64,000 bases of DNA from Ignavibacteria bacterium (GCA_016873895.1 VGVV01000002.1:378152-442151); one strand, 5' to 3'. Positions 35,254 to 45,111 are shown, numbered from the stretch's first letter. The notes: generated by a model not told the origin, from the sequence alone. A program made the numbers and translations.

Positions 35254-38200
35254 ATGAGACTTGGTTCCACTCTAAAACTTGTTGCCGTGGCAGTGTTGCT
35301 CGTGCTAGCAAGTGGTGGCGGCCTGTTGGCGCAAAAGACAACAGAATCGCGTGGTACGATGGTTCTCTCTGAAGGTCGCCGCTATTTAGTAGGCTTCCCT
35401 CAGGTACAGCCCAGCGCGACGGAAAAGCCGATGCCACAGCCTATGCAGCTGTTCATCTCTTCGAAGTCGAAAGCAAAGGTTCGCGTTCAAACACCAGCTG
35501 CCATCAACGATGCAGCGCGCATCGACAAGGAGTACACTGTCGAAGCGAACAAGGTATTGCGCATTCCAATTCCGATTGGCTACATGAACCAAGAGTCAGA
35601 GTCGCGCAAGGGATATGGCATCATGGTTACATCAACAAAGCCAATTTCGGTGTCTACATACCAAGCATGGATGGGTAACGGCGAACTGGCCCGCCACCTC
35701 CCAGTAGAGGGTTGGGGTAAGAACTATTACTCGATGAATATGTACCAAGACCGTTACGGTACATCAGGGTCAGGTTACAAAAACCGTCCGTCACAGATCC
35801 TCGTGATTGCAGACAAAGACAACACGGTTCTCTCCTACACGCCAAAATTCGATACTGAGGGTGGTTTCGAGTGCCCATCAGTTCGCAAGGGTGCTACACA
35901 GACGATCACACTTGAGAAGGGCGAAACATACCTGATCAAGGCGAAGATCGACGAGAACAAGAATAAGGAATGGGAAACAGACCTTTCAGGTTCATGGATC
36001 CGCGCTAACAAGCCAATCGCTGTTATCTCGGGACACGTAAAGTGCGGCATCCTGCGTTACCCAGACGTTCTGCCGCCAACAGGTATGTTCGCTGCTGAAG
36101 CACACTTTGTGCGCAGCAACGTACACGATGCTATGCTTCCGATTGAACTGGCTGGCACGAAGTTCGTTACGGTACCATGTATGTATACGCCGCTCCGTAA
36201 CCAAGGGGCTGGTGCTGCAGGTGCTGAAATCGGTATCGAAGACGACCGTGGTGATGTTATCCGCGTAGTCGCCCTCGAAGACAACACGGTTGTTAAGTCT
36301 ATGCGCCAAGGCGGCGACGGACTCAAGAACGAATGGGCAATGCGTAAGGGCGAGACACGTATCGTATCTCGCGACTTTGCTGTGTACTGGGAATCATCCA
36401 AGCCGATCCTTATGGGACAATACGGCAAGTCATATGCTAAGGTTCTTCCTCCTGGTGCCCGTGATTCAAAAGATGGCGAAGGCACAGAAGGCCACCCAAC
36501 AGTTGAGTCGGGCATGCCTATGCTTCAGTACGTACCTTCATGTGATCGTTGGGTTGAATACGGTGTGTTCCACTCTCCAGAGGGAATGGACAACTTCTTT
36601 AACATCGTCTTCAAGGCATCAGAAATTGGAAAGATCAAGATCGATGGTCGTGCTCTAACATCAGCCTTTGGCGGCGCTATGCGTCTGCTTGCTGGTACAG
36701 AATATGCGTTCATCCGCACGCCGATCGGAACTGGCGACCACTTCGTTGAGTCTACAGACAAGTCTGTCCGCTGGGCAGCATGGAACTACGGCTCACTCGA
36801 CGGTCTGCAGCAAGGTCGTGCTTATGGTACGCCTGTTAGCGTCGACATGACAATCCCTTGTGACGATTCTTTGGTTGTTAACGAAGAGCTTGTCTGCGGT
36901 GACGTAAAGGCAAAGGGCACGATCCTTCCTGAGAAGTCATCATGCGGTTCGATTTTTGCAGTGTATCCAGAAGATCTGAACAACTACACACTCGAAATTG
37001 ACGAAAACTTCAGCAGCGGCGACCAAGAAGTAAACTTCACACTTAAGGCGGAAGACAAGACAAAGGATGCTAGCGCTGTTGTTCGTGTTGTTACACGTTC
37101 AGGTAAGTATGTTGAGAAGACATACACATACATCGCGGACAAGATCAGCTGGTCGCCTTCACGTGTTGATTTCGGAACACTTGCCTATAACACGCCGAAC
37201 AGCAAGACGATCACAATCAAGAATGAGAAGACAGATCGTCCGGTAACAATCAAGAGGCTTCGCGTTATGGCGAATGCTCAAGTGTTCCAGGTAAGCCCAG
37301 AAGGCCCTGTTACACTTGGTCCTAGCGAGTCACGTGATTTCACGGTAACAGCTACCATCCAGACAGCACCATTGGTAGTAGACACAGTAATCTGTGAACT
37401 TGAGTGCTACGATCAAAAGACCGTAGAACTTCGTGTTCGTGGCGAAGAGCCACAGATCTACGTATCTGATGTTGACTGGGGTACAGTACCAGCAAGTTCA
37501 CCAGGCGTAGAACGTCGTGTCAAGATTCTCAACGGTAGCAAGGTCGAGCTTGTTGTTACAGGATATCAGCAAAATCTGCTTGATGGTACTGGTAACTTCT
37601 TCAATCCAACAACAACGGATGGCAAGCCCCTTACCTCTGCGTTTCCACTTACAGTTCCTGCAAACGGCGCTTACGAGTTTAACGTAACGTACAGCCCGAA
37701 GGGTGATGCCACAAGCAACCACCGCGTTGATGTGCCATTCTACTCAAACGCAAAAGAAGTAGACTCAGTTGCAGTGCTCAAGGGTTCTGGCGTAACGATC
37801 GATCTTGATGCTGTTGTAGCACCATGGGTAGAGCGCGTTCTTGATAACGTTCAAGCTGCGCAAAACATCAAGGAGTACACGCAGTCAGTCAAGTTCTACA
37901 ACTATGGCAAGCAGACAATCACATTCAGCGCACCAATCATTCGTGGCAAGGATGCTGCTAACTTCCGCGTTGTGAACACCGGAACAGTTGGCACATTCCC
38001 AGTCCAGCTTGTCGGTGGCGGTGCTGATGAATCACGCTCAATCACTGTTGCTTTCGTTCCAACTGAACTGGCAAATCGTGCTGCAGAGCGCAATGATTAC
38101 GAAGCTGAGTTGGTATTCCCAACGAACTCGAAGGAAGTGCCGGAGCTTGTAGAAAAGCTCAACGGTACAGGTTGGCAGCCACATGTGAAGGGTGCAGATC

Positions 38201-39768
38201 TCGACTTCCCTGGAACGTTTAACCTTGGCGACAATGCTCAGGTGCTCTCGATTCCAATTGCTAACATCAGCAAGGATGATCAATCGAACCCAACATCGGG
38301 CAATGCAAACGGTACATATGATGTAGTCATCACAAACATTCGTATTACTGATGCAAATACGAAGTTTGAACTTCTCAATGCGCCAACACCGCAAAGCCCA
38401 TGGCGTATCAAGCCAGGTGAGCAGCCTGTAGAACTCCAGGTTCGTTTCGATCCACAATCATCGGGCACATTTAGCTCGCCATATGTTATCGAAACAAACG
38501 TTGGAACAAATGGTCAAGCTACATACGTGCCTGAGTACAAGATCTCAGCGCGTGTTATGGGTGGTGAGTTCACAGCAGTAGGTTCTGACGCAGATCAGTA
38601 TGTCTTTAACGACAAGGTTCTGACAGTAGCCGTACAGCATACAGAAAACATCACACGTCGCTATAGCTTCAGCGATATCGTTGAAGGTCCAGATCAGTCA
38701 GCTTTCACGGTTCTGCCAGATGCAGTAACTGGTGCCTATTTCATTGATGTTGCACCAGGCCAGAAGGGTACAATCAATGTACGCTTTACACCTCAGCAAG
38801 TAACGAAGGTTGTAGCAGGTCAAACAGAGCTTGGTACACCAAAGGCCACAGCTAACAGCTTGACACGTCGCAACGATGTGTACTCAGCTCAAGTTCGCGT
38901 GATTGATGAGATCACAAAGAAAGAGCAAATAGCGACAGTTTCTGGTAATGGTCTATACCTCGAAACAACAAACAAGATTGCCGAGACATACCAAGTAAAT
39001 CCTGGTAAGTACGTTGATGTTGCTGTTGAACTTGAGGCAACGCCACAGTCTCTTGACCAAGTGTTTGATGGCAAGAGAACAGATATGACAGAATTGCGCG
39101 TACGTATGAACTACGATCCACGTATTGTAAAGCCACGTCTCAATGCCGGTGACATCATTACAACTGGCACACAGATGGAAGGTTGGACGGTAGTAAACGT
39201 TTCACGTAACGGTGCTCAGTCAGATGCTCTTAACAATCTTGAGATCGACTTTGCTGACACACGTGCTGTGAAGACACGTCTTACAAACAGCAATAACCTG
39301 CCAGCGTTCAAGATTCGCTTTGATGCATTCTTGCCTACAAAGGCTGGTGTATACACAACACCAATCGGTCTCTACACATATTGGGTAGATCACAACCGTT
39401 CTGGTGAGCGTCTAGACTACACGTTGTTCCGCGATATTCCTGGCAAGATCACAGTTACGTTGCCTTGTGCTAACGTACGTCGTCTTGCAGAATTCGGTAC
39501 AGCCATCTCTGGTGTACGTCCGATCCGTCCTAATCCGGTCGTAAACAACGGTGTTATCAACTACTCTGTCGGTATTGCAGGTCAGGCACGCATCGTGCTC
39601 TTCAATGCAATGGGCGAGCAGGTAGCGGTGCTCCTTGATGAGCGTCTCGAGAGCGGTGAATACGAACTCACAGCAGATCTTACTTCGCTTCCTAACGGCA
39701 CATACTACTATCAGGTAGTTGCAGGTCCGTACACAAGCGAGCCACAATCGGTAACGATTCTTAAGTAA
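35254..39768 (+). CDS. Giant secreted T9SS protein, probably highly expressed
   Basis: A 1504-aa exported protein (signal MRLGSTLKLVAVAVLLVLASGGGLLAQ). An IgGFc-binding-like N-terminal region (about 100-540) includes DLSGSWIRANKPIAVISGHV, the same block as in the gene at 27749. Ig/choice-of-anchor-D repeats (about 630-1230: SRVDFGTLAYNTPN, DVDWGTVPASSPG) follow, then a cohesin-like module (about 1245-1385). The type-A Por sorting domain contains RPIRPNPVVNN and LPNGTYYYQVVAG. Codon choice differs from its neighbours: Arg is nearly all CGT/CGC, Thr mostly ACA, Asn mostly AAC and Lys mostly AAG. With the strong ribosome site and strong terminator this suggests an abundant surface protein. Abundance is inference. 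Confidence 0.88.
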   Translation: MRLGSTLKLVAVAVLLVLASGGGLLAQKTTESRGTMVLSEGRRYLVGFPQVQPSATEKPMPQPMQLFISSKSKAKVRVQTPAAINDAARIDKEYTVEANKVLRIPIPIGYMNQESESRKGYGIMVTSTKPISVSTYQAWMGNGELARHLPVEGWGKNYYSMNMYQDRYGTSGSGYKNRPSQILVIADKDNTVLSYTPKFDTEGGFECPSVRKGATQTITLEKGETYLIKAKIDENKNKEWETDLSGSWIRANKPIAVISGHVKCGILRYPDVLPPTGMFAAEAHFVRSNVHDAMLPIELAGTKFVTVPCMYTPLRNQGAGAAGAEIGIEDDRGDVIRVVALEDNTVVKSMRQGGDGLKNEWAMRKGETRIVSRDFAVYWESSKPILMGQYGKSYAKVLPPGARDSKDGEGTEGHPTVESGMPMLQYVPSCDRWVEYGVFHSPEGMDNFFNIVFKASEIGKIKIDGRALTSAFGGAMRLLAGTEYAFIRTPIGTGDHFVESTDKSVRWAAWNYGSLDGLQQGRAYGTPVSVDMTIPCDDSLVVNEELVCGDVKAKGTILPEKSSCGSIFAVYPEDLNNYTLEIDENFSSGDQEVNFTLKAEDKTKDASAVVRVVTRSGKYVEKTYTYIADKISWSPSRVDFGTLAYNTPNSKTITIKNEKTDRPVTIKRLRVMANAQVFQVSPEGPVTLGPSESRDFTVTATIQTAPLVVDTVICELECYDQKTVELRVRGEEPQIYVSDVDWGTVPASSPGVERRVKILNGSKVELVVTGYQQNLLDGTGNFFNPTTTDGKPLTSAFPLTVPANGAYEFNVTYSPKGDATSNHRVDVPFYSNAKEVDSVAVLKGSGVTIDLDAVVAPWVERVLDNVQAAQNIKEYTQSVKFYNYGKQTITFSAPIIRGKDAANFRVVNTGTVGTFPVQLVGGGADESRSITVAFVPTELANRAAERNDYEAELVFPTNSKEVPELVEKLNGTGWQPHVKGADLDFPGTFNLGDNAQVLSIPIANISKDDQSNPTSGNANGTYDVVITNIRITDANTKFELLNAPTPQSPWRIKPGEQPVELQVRFDPQSSGTFSSPYVIETNVGTNGQATYVPEYKISARVMGGEFTAVGSDADQYVFNDKVLTVAVQHTENITRRYSFSDIVEGPDQSAFTVLPDAVTGAYFIDVAPGQKGTINVRFTPQQVTKVVAGQTELGTPKATANSLTRRNDVYSAQVRVIDEITKKEQIATVSGNGLYLETTNKIAETYQVNPGKYVDVAVELEATPQSLDQVFDGKRTDMTELRVRMNYDPRIVKPRLNAGDIITTGTQMEGWTVVNVSRNGAQSDALNNLEIDFADTRAVKTRLTNSNNLPAFKIRFDAFLPTKAGVYTTPIGLYTYWVDHNRSGERLDYTLFRDIPGKITVTLPCANVRRLAEFGTAISGVRPIRPNPVVNNGVINYSVGIAGQARIVLFNAMGEQVAVLLDERLESGEYELTADLTSLPNGTYYYQVVAGPYTSEPQSVTILK

Positions 39769-39793
39769 GAGCTAGAATGTAGGGTAGATATTC

Positions 39794-39836
39794 AAACTCC
39801 CTCGCCTGCATGTGCAGGCGAGGGAGTTTTCTTTTT
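39794..39836 (+). terminator. Very stable Rho-independent terminator
   Basis: A palindrome of 17 bp per arm, AAACTCCCTCGCCTGCA (39794-39810) with its exact complement (39813-39829), is followed by TTTTCTTTTT. It closes the 1504-aa surface-protein gene. Confidence 0.9.
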
Positions 39837-39860
39837 CAGAAGACTTCATAGATTGCCGGT

Positions 39861-41384
39861 ATGATTATAAGTCCCCTCATTCAATGTGTTCTCGTTGTGG
39901 CGTTAGCTTCTCGCGCTATTGCACAAGTAGGAACGATTCCATGGACACCTAAAAGCGATCGGATCTTGCGTCAAGTTGAGATTACGGTGCCTCCGAAATA
40001 CGTGGCTATTGCACTTGATAAGGCATTGCATTTTGTTCGAGTGCCAGACGGCTGGACGGCAAGCGTCTTTGCTGCGGGTAGCGCATTGAACAAACCACGG
40101 TTTATGTCTTGGGGACCCAAGTCAACACTGTTTGTGGCAAACATGAATGGCAACAACATTCTTGCCTTGCCTGATGAAAACAGAGATGGCGTAGCCGACA
40201 CGGTGATCGTTGCGGCACGTGGGTTTTCTCTAGGGCACGATGTTCGCTTTTGGCGCGATACGATGTTTGTGTGTCAGGAGGCTGGTGTTATAAAGCTCTG
40301 GAGGTCGGATACTTCTTCGCACGTCTACGATCAGCGACTGACCGTGATAGACAAGGGCTCTCAGGCCAATCAAACAGGGGGCAATCACAGAACGAGAACG
40401 TTGGTGATCGATACAATTCGCATGAAGTTATATGTAAGTGTTGGTAGCAGAGGAAATGCAGATCGAGAATCCGATCGTGCAGTACTAGAAGAATACAATT
40501 ATGATGGTTCCGGGAGGCGTGTGTTTGCCTCTGGTACGCGCAATGCCGTTGGTATGACGCTGCACCCTCGTACTGGTCGCTTATGGGCTAACAACAACGG
40601 TAGCGATAATCAAGGTAACAATCTGCCACCAGAATGGGTAGACATCATTCGAGAAGGGGGCTTCTATGGCTATCCTGTTGGTTACCATTTTCGTAACTGG
40701 TTTCCGCTTACAGGAGATTATCAGGATCTTAAGCCTTTTACAAAACAGGATAGTGCTAACATGGAGCGCATGCAACCACCTGCGGCTCTTGTGGATGCAC
40801 ACTGTGCCCCGATGGGACTTGTCTTTACAGAAGACGGTGTTCGCAGCGAGTATGCCAATGGGGCCTTCATGGCAATGAGAGGCTCTTGGAATCGAACGCC
40901 ACCAAGTGGAGCAAAGATTGTCTTTCTGCGTTTTGATAACGATGCCGATACCATAGCCAATGAAGTTGAAGACTTCTGTACCGGGTTTATTCGCGACACG
41001 AGCAATGTCGCAACACGATGGGCGCGTCCAGTTGGTTTAGCTGTCGATAATAGTGGCTGCGTCTATGTTTCAATTGATGACGGCAAGCAATGTGTGCTGC
41101 GGCTTACGCCTCCAACCCCATCTCATGTGCATGATGTGCAACAGACAGGAACATTTGTGCGGCCTAATCCAGCGCGGGACGTGGTTGCGATAGATGTGCA
41201 GCCCTCTGAACCATGTCAGGTGGTTGTAGTTGATGCACAGGGTAAAGTTTGGGCAGATGAATCGGTGTCATTTGGTAAGACCAGACTCCATGTTGATTCG
41301 AGCACATGGCCCAACGGCTCGTACATTGTTGTGATGCGATCATCCAGTGGATTACGGACGCAGAACGTTACGATCTATCGGTAA
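39861..41384 (+). CDS. Secreted PQQ/sorbosone-dehydrogenase-like propeller with Por sorting tail
   Basis: This 507-aa exported protein (signal ending ASRAIAQ) has the six-bladed GSDH/sorbosone-dehydrogenase layout: FAAGSALNKPRFMSWGP, LFVANMNGNNILALPDENRDGVADT, GSQANQTGGNHRTRTL, LYVSVGSRGNAD, SGTRNAVGMTLHP and ANNNGSDNQGNNLPPEW. Then come GFYGYPVGYH and APMGLVFTEDG. A short C-terminal domain (TFVRPNPARDVVAIDV ... PNGSYIVVMRSSSG) is a type-A Por sorting signal, so it is probably delivered to the cell surface. Substrate oxidation with PQQ is expected from the family. It converges with waaA, overlapping it by 17 nt. Confidence 0.85.
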   Translation: MIISPLIQCVLVVALASRAIAQVGTIPWTPKSDRILRQVEITVPPKYVAIALDKALHFVRVPDGWTASVFAAGSALNKPRFMSWGPKSTLFVANMNGNNILALPDENRDGVADTVIVAARGFSLGHDVRFWRDTMFVCQEAGVIKLWRSDTSSHVYDQRLTVIDKGSQANQTGGNHRTRTLVIDTIRMKLYVSVGSRGNADRESDRAVLEEYNYDGSGRRVFASGTRNAVGMTLHPRTGRLWANNNGSDNQGNNLPPEWVDIIREGGFYGYPVGYHFRNWFPLTGDYQDLKPFTKQDSANMERMQPPAALVDAHCAPMGLVFTEDGVRSEYANGAFMAMRGSWNRTPPSGAKIVFLRFDNDADTIANEVEDFCTGFIRDTSNVATRWARPVGLAVDNSGCVYVSIDDGKQCVLRLTPPTPSHVHDVQQTGTFVRPNPARDVVAIDVQPSEPCQVVVVDAQGKVWADESVSFGKTRLHVDSSTWPNGSYIVVMRSSSGLRTQNVTIYR

Positions 41385-42594
41385 TGTATGATGCAATCGT
41401 ATCGGCATAACACTGCGACGAACCCGAGCGGCTCCTGAAATAGTCGTCTGCTGCCGAGCGAACATTTGCCTGCTCGTGCGGCAAGCACGCTACATTGCGT
41501 AGCCACATCAGAAGCTGATATGGCTTGTTGGTTATGGTTAGTATACCAGCATCCTGCAGCGCAATTGCATCACGTGATCGTTCAATGTGCGGTCCGCATG
41601 CTATTGCAAGACCAAACGCTGCGGGCTCTGTTGTACTATGTACACCCGCGCCAAACCCACCACCTACGTATGCAGCGTCTGCAAGGGAATACAACGAAAC
41701 AAGCTTGCCTATTGAATCAACAAGGATATGCCCCTGATTGTGTGCGCCATACTTGGATAATCGCGTACACGATATCAATGCTTCAATTCGTTGCAGCGCA
41801 CTCTCTGTTGGTTCATGAGGAACGATGATAAGTCGCATTCCCGGGATTGGATTAATCCTGACAACCTCGACAAGCAGATCTTCATCCTCTTGCCACGTGC
41901 TGCCACAGACTATCGTGGTGCAGTCGGTTCTGCGCAGCGCTTCAATAGACGACTCAATGTGTCGTGTTCGTTCAAGAACACGATCAATACGTGTATCAGG
42001 CAGATATGCAACGTTACGTCCACAGAGCACAGAGAGCCGATCGGCATCGGATGGAGTTACTGCAATAACCTCTGTAAACACGCTATAAAAACTATGCACC
42101 CATGAGCGAAGCAAGGGGCTTGCAGCAACCGAGGGGAACGTTGCATTTATCAGTAATGCAGGACATCGAGCCGCGAGTGCATGCATAAAGTTCGGCCAAA
42201 CATCGTAACGGTTGATAACCACGATATCGGGCTTTATCCAATCAACAAAGTTCTGAGCGTTGCGCTTTGTGTCGAGTGGTAGGTAGGCAACAGCGTCTAT
42301 GAATGATTGCTTGAGTGCATGATTGTACCCTGATGGCGAACCGCATGATAAGACAATGTTGAGCTCGGGCACCATCTGGTGTAGGTTGTTCATGATCGGC
42401 AGAACTTGCTCGAGCTCTCCCATCGATGCGGCATGGAACAGCACTCGTTTGCTGCCGACAGGTTTTTCGAGACCAAAGAGCCCCTTACTCTCAACTTCAG
42501 AGCGCAATCTGAGCTTCTCAGAGCGCAACCTGCCAACCCAAAGCCCGATGCGGATAAGCGGCAGGGCCAACAGGTTGTACAACACGGAAATCAT
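41368..42594 (-). CDS. waaA: 3-deoxy-D-manno-octulosonic acid (Kdo) transferase
   Basis: This 408-aa GT30 enzyme transfers Kdo from CMP-Kdo to lipid IVA. It has a single N-terminal anchor (MISVLYNLLALPLIRIGLWVG), the catalytic-base region HAASMGELEQ and SLADAAYVGGGF with STTEPAAFG in the nucleotide-binding half. The latter is a Bacteroidota-type variant of the usual GGHNPLEPA loop. Together with the LptA-like gene it shows the cell makes LPS. It follows the crotonase gene by 8 nt on the same strand. Confidence 0.93.
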   Translation of the reverse strand: MISVLYNLLALPLIRIGLWVGRLRSEKLRLRSEVESKGLFGLEKPVGSKRVLFHAASMGELEQVLPIMNNLHQMVPELNIVLSCGSPSGYNHALKQSFIDAVAYLPLDTKRNAQNFVDWIKPDIVVINRYDVWPNFMHALAARCPALLINATFPSVAASPLLRSWVHSFYSVFTEVIAVTPSDADRLSVLCGRNVAYLPDTRIDRVLERTRHIESSIEALRRTDCTTIVCGSTWQEDEDLLVEVVRINPIPGMRLIIVPHEPTESALQRIEALISCTRLSKYGAHNQGHILVDSIGKLVSLYSLADAAYVGGGFGAGVHSTTEPAAFGLAIACGPHIERSRDAIALQDAGILTITNKPYQLLMWLRNVACLPHEQANVRSAADDYFRSRSGSSQCYADTIASYITDRS

Positions 42595-42602
42595 AGATGC
42601 GT

Positions 42603-43385
42603 TTATCTGCCGGCAAATGTAGCGGGACGCTTTTCAAGGAATGCCTGCGTTCCTTCTTTAAAGTCGTTTGTTCCGCAGGTCTTACCAAAGATGGATGCTT
42701 CGGCATGCAATCCCTCCAGTTCAGAGGTATCTGCAGCTATCTGTGTTGCTTCCAAACAAGCCCGTAGCGCAAGTGGCGCTTTCGCGGCAAGAGATCTGGC
42801 GAATTCCAAGGTACGATCGAGCAGCTCGGCGTGTGGGTAGATTCTGTTCACAAGCCCAAGTCTGTGTGCCTCGACAGCATCGAGCATCTCGCCGGATAAT
42901 ATCACCTCTATGGCTTTTGCCATGCCAACAAGTCGAGGTAGTCGCTGGGTGCCACCGTAACCGGGAATGATACCAAGGTTGATTTCTGGCTGACCAAATC
43001 GAGCTGTGTCGGCTGCGAATCGCATGTGACAGGCCATGGCCAGCTCGCAGCCGCCGCCAAGCGCGAATCCATTCACGGCAGCGATCACAGGAATACCGAG
43101 ACGTTCGATAAGCGAGAAAACACGCTGACCTCGCTCGGCAAAGATTCGGCCACTGTGAGCATTCTGAGAATGCAGATCGGCAATATCTGCGCCTGCAGCA
43201 AATGCCCTAGGCCCGCTTCCAGTAACAACCACGGCGCGCACAGTTTCGTCGCGTTGTATGGACAAAAATGTGAATTCTAGGGCCTCTAGAAGGTCGCCAT
43301 TGAGTGCATTGAGTTTGTCGGGGCGATGCAGGGTTACGAGAGCAACGCCCAAACTGATTTCGGAGCGTAAAACGTCGTTGTTCAT
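42603..43385 (-). CDS. Enoyl-CoA hydratase (crotonase family)
   Basis: This 260-aa crotonase has the oxyanion-hole blocks FAAGADIADL and GFALGGGCELAMACHMRFA. Both hydratase glutamates are in place: FGQPEINLGIIPG and the AIEVILSGEM Glu. It should hydrate short-chain trans-2-enoyl-CoA, as in beta-oxidation or butanoyl metabolism. It heads a pair with waaA. A near-match -7 element TAGTTTCG (43388-43395 reverse) lies just upstream. A similar paralogue lies at 51741-52523. Confidence 0.92.
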   Translation of the reverse strand: MNNDVLRSEISLGVALVTLHRPDKLNALNGDLLEALEFTFLSIQRDETVRAVVVTGSGPRAFAAGADIADLHSQNAHSGRIFAERGQRVFSLIERLGIPVIAAVNGFALGGGCELAMACHMRFAADTARFGQPEINLGIIPGYGGTQRLPRLVGMAKAIEVILSGEMLDAVEAHRLGLVNRIYPHAELLDRTLEFARSLAAKAPLALRACLEATQIAADTSELEGLHAEASIFGKTCGTNDFKEGTQAFLEKRPATFAGR

Positions 43386-43497
43386 GTTGCGAAACTACGA
43401 TCTGCTGCGTCGAGTCCCACACCAGGCATAAGGCGCAGAGGTTCGTGTGCATAACTACGGTTTTTCACTTTAGATCTTGGTACTAACTTCTCGGTTT

Positions 43498-45000
43498 ATG
43501 ACGAAATATCGTAATCTGATACTGCGTACGCTACGTATGTGCCTAACCGTAGGCATTCTTTTGGGGCTCCTAGCCTCGGGAGTTGAGACTGCATCCGCCG
43601 CACGACAAAAAAAAGGTGGGCGAAAGAAAGCCAAGACCACCCAGAGCCGCTCATCGAAGAAAAGGAAGTCTAAATCCAAGGGACGTCAGTCAAAAAAATC
43701 GCGTAGAGGTAGGTCCTCAGCGGCCGGCAACGTAAGCAGTTTTCGGGTAACGGGGCTATCAGTGCTCAAAGAGCTAAAGCTGGATTCCGGGATTGTTTAC
43801 TACCAATACCAATCCAATGGCAGGCGGCCAATCATAGCGAATGTTCTCGAATGTGACCGCTCGTATCCTGGGAATGCAATTCGTCTGGTTAAGGGCGAGG
43901 ATCATGCAACTGGGCTGGAGCGGCTCAAGGACATGTCGCAACGGTTCGACTCGAAAACAAATCACGTGCTCTACGGACTGGTAAACGGTAACTTTTGGAG
44001 AGCTGTAACCAATCTTATGAATGGTCTTTGCGTGATAGATGGAGAGGTTGTGCAGCTTTCACGATGGAGTAGCTGGTCTAGCGCTTTGTTTGACGTGCGT
44101 AGTCAAATGACCATCGACACATTCTCACTATCAGGTTCTGTAACCATCGGCAAGAAAAAGTACAAGGTCGAAAGTGTTAATGACAGACAAGGCAACGGCA
44201 TTGTTGTCTATAATGTGTTCGGTGGCAATGTTGTACCATTCCTCAGCCAGAAGCAACTTGAAAAGGCCTTTGAAGAAGCCGTCCGAGACTCATCTGTTGA
44301 CGTAAATGATTCAACAGAGATGGAGCTAACACAAGAGATGCTTCGCAACGAGATTGCCAACGCGCAGCGTAAGCGTGCTATAGAGTATCCGATGGTGAAA
44401 ATTCGAGTCCGTTATTTGCGCACACCATCAATCAACACCGCGATTGCATGTGAGGTACTCGGCGTAGATACAGGTGCAGTAAACATGCCCTTGCGCGGTG
44501 CTGTAATCTCCATACCGAGGGCAACCTTGGCAGGGAGTTGGCCCAAAGTGCGCGACACCATACAGCTGAAGTACGAAACAAATGTCATGAAGCAGACGAA
44601 GTTCATGAATGCAATTTGTGGCACCCCTCGGCTTGTTCAGAATGGCATTGCAAATAGTCAGGCGCGCGCAGAAGGTAGCACAGCTACGCGATTTGTGCAC
44701 TACTCCCTAGCACGAACTGCCATTGGGTCTAGTCAAGACGGTAAAAAGATTTATATCGTAGCGGTGCCACCTGATAGATCAGAAAATGGCACTGCTGGAG
44801 CAAATCTGCAGCAAATGGCAGACATCATGTCGAAGCTTGGATGCTATAACGCACTCAACCTCGATGGTGGTGGTTCCACTGGTATGGTTGTGCGCAACGA
44901 TCACGTGTTCTACGAGGGGGTAGACCCTCTAACTCGACGCGTAGGCCTTGGTGTTGGCGTTGTGAGGCTGGCTAAGATCTTGCGCAGTACAGGGTACTAA
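43498..45000 (+). CDS. Secreted phosphodiester glycosidase (NAGPA-like)
   Basis: This 500-aa protein has an N-terminal membrane/signal segment (MCLTVGILLGLLASGVETASA) and then a very basic Lys/Arg/Ser-rich stretch (about 35-75, e.g. KKRKSKSKGRQSKKSRRGRSS-like). The phosphodiester glycosidase (DUF2233/NAGPA) domain follows with NVLECDRSYPGNAIRL, ARTAIG and NLDGGGSTGMVV. The family removes GlcNAc or related groups from phosphodiesters. ATG 43498 is preferred to a TTG at 43477. An A8 run at 43607-43614 sits early in the gene. The stop codon forms the first bases of the heptad array. Confidence 0.83.
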   Translation: MTKYRNLILRTLRMCLTVGILLGLLASGVETASAARQKKGGRKKAKTTQSRSSKKRKSKSKGRQSKKSRRGRSSAAGNVSSFRVTGLSVLKELKLDSGIVYYQYQSNGRRPIIANVLECDRSYPGNAIRLVKGEDHATGLERLKDMSQRFDSKTNHVLYGLVNGNFWRAVTNLMNGLCVIDGEVVQLSRWSSWSSALFDVRSQMTIDTFSLSGSVTIGKKKYKVESVNDRQGNGIVVYNVFGGNVVPFLSQKQLEKAFEEAVRDSSVDVNDSTEMELTQEMLRNEIANAQRKRAIEYPMVKIRVRYLRTPSINTAIACEVLGVDTGAVNMPLRGAVISIPRATLAGSWPKVRDTIQLKYETNVMKQTKFMNAICGTPRLVQNGIANSQARAEGSTATRFVHYSLARTAIGSSQDGKKIYIVAVPPDRSENGTAGANLQQMADIMSKLGCYNALNLDGGGSTGMVVRNDHVFYEGVDPLTRRVGLGVGVVRLAKILRSTGY

Positions 45001-45102
45001 TTACCAATTACTAATTGCTAATTACTAATTACTAATTACCAATTACCAATTACCCCCGTACCCCGTCCCTCGTACCAATTGCCAATTTCCATTTACTGAT
45101 TG
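44998..45102 (+). repeat. 15-unit heptanucleotide tandem array
   Basis: Fifteen consecutive 7-mers run from the stop codon of the glycosidase to 9 nt before the photolyase start. Units 1-8 are TAATTAC/CAATTAC forms, 9-11 are CCCCGTA/CCCCGTC/CCTCGTA, and 12-15 are CCAATTG, CCAATTT, CCATTTA, CTGATTG. The period of seven is unbroken across all three blocks. Confidence 0.85.
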
Positions 45103-45111
45103 CGGGCATTA

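Noticed and set aside
27749..39768. IgG-binding virulence factors
   Set aside because: The domain name derives from an animal protein. The same domain is common in environmental Bacteroidota and nothing here suggests a host.
41368..41384. Overlap of waaA and the PQQ-type gene as a frameshift or assembly error
   Set aside because: Both termini end normally for their families; short convergent overlaps also occur elsewhere in the window.
44998..45102. Array as a CRISPR
   Set aside because: Units are 7 nt with no spacers and no cas genes nearby.
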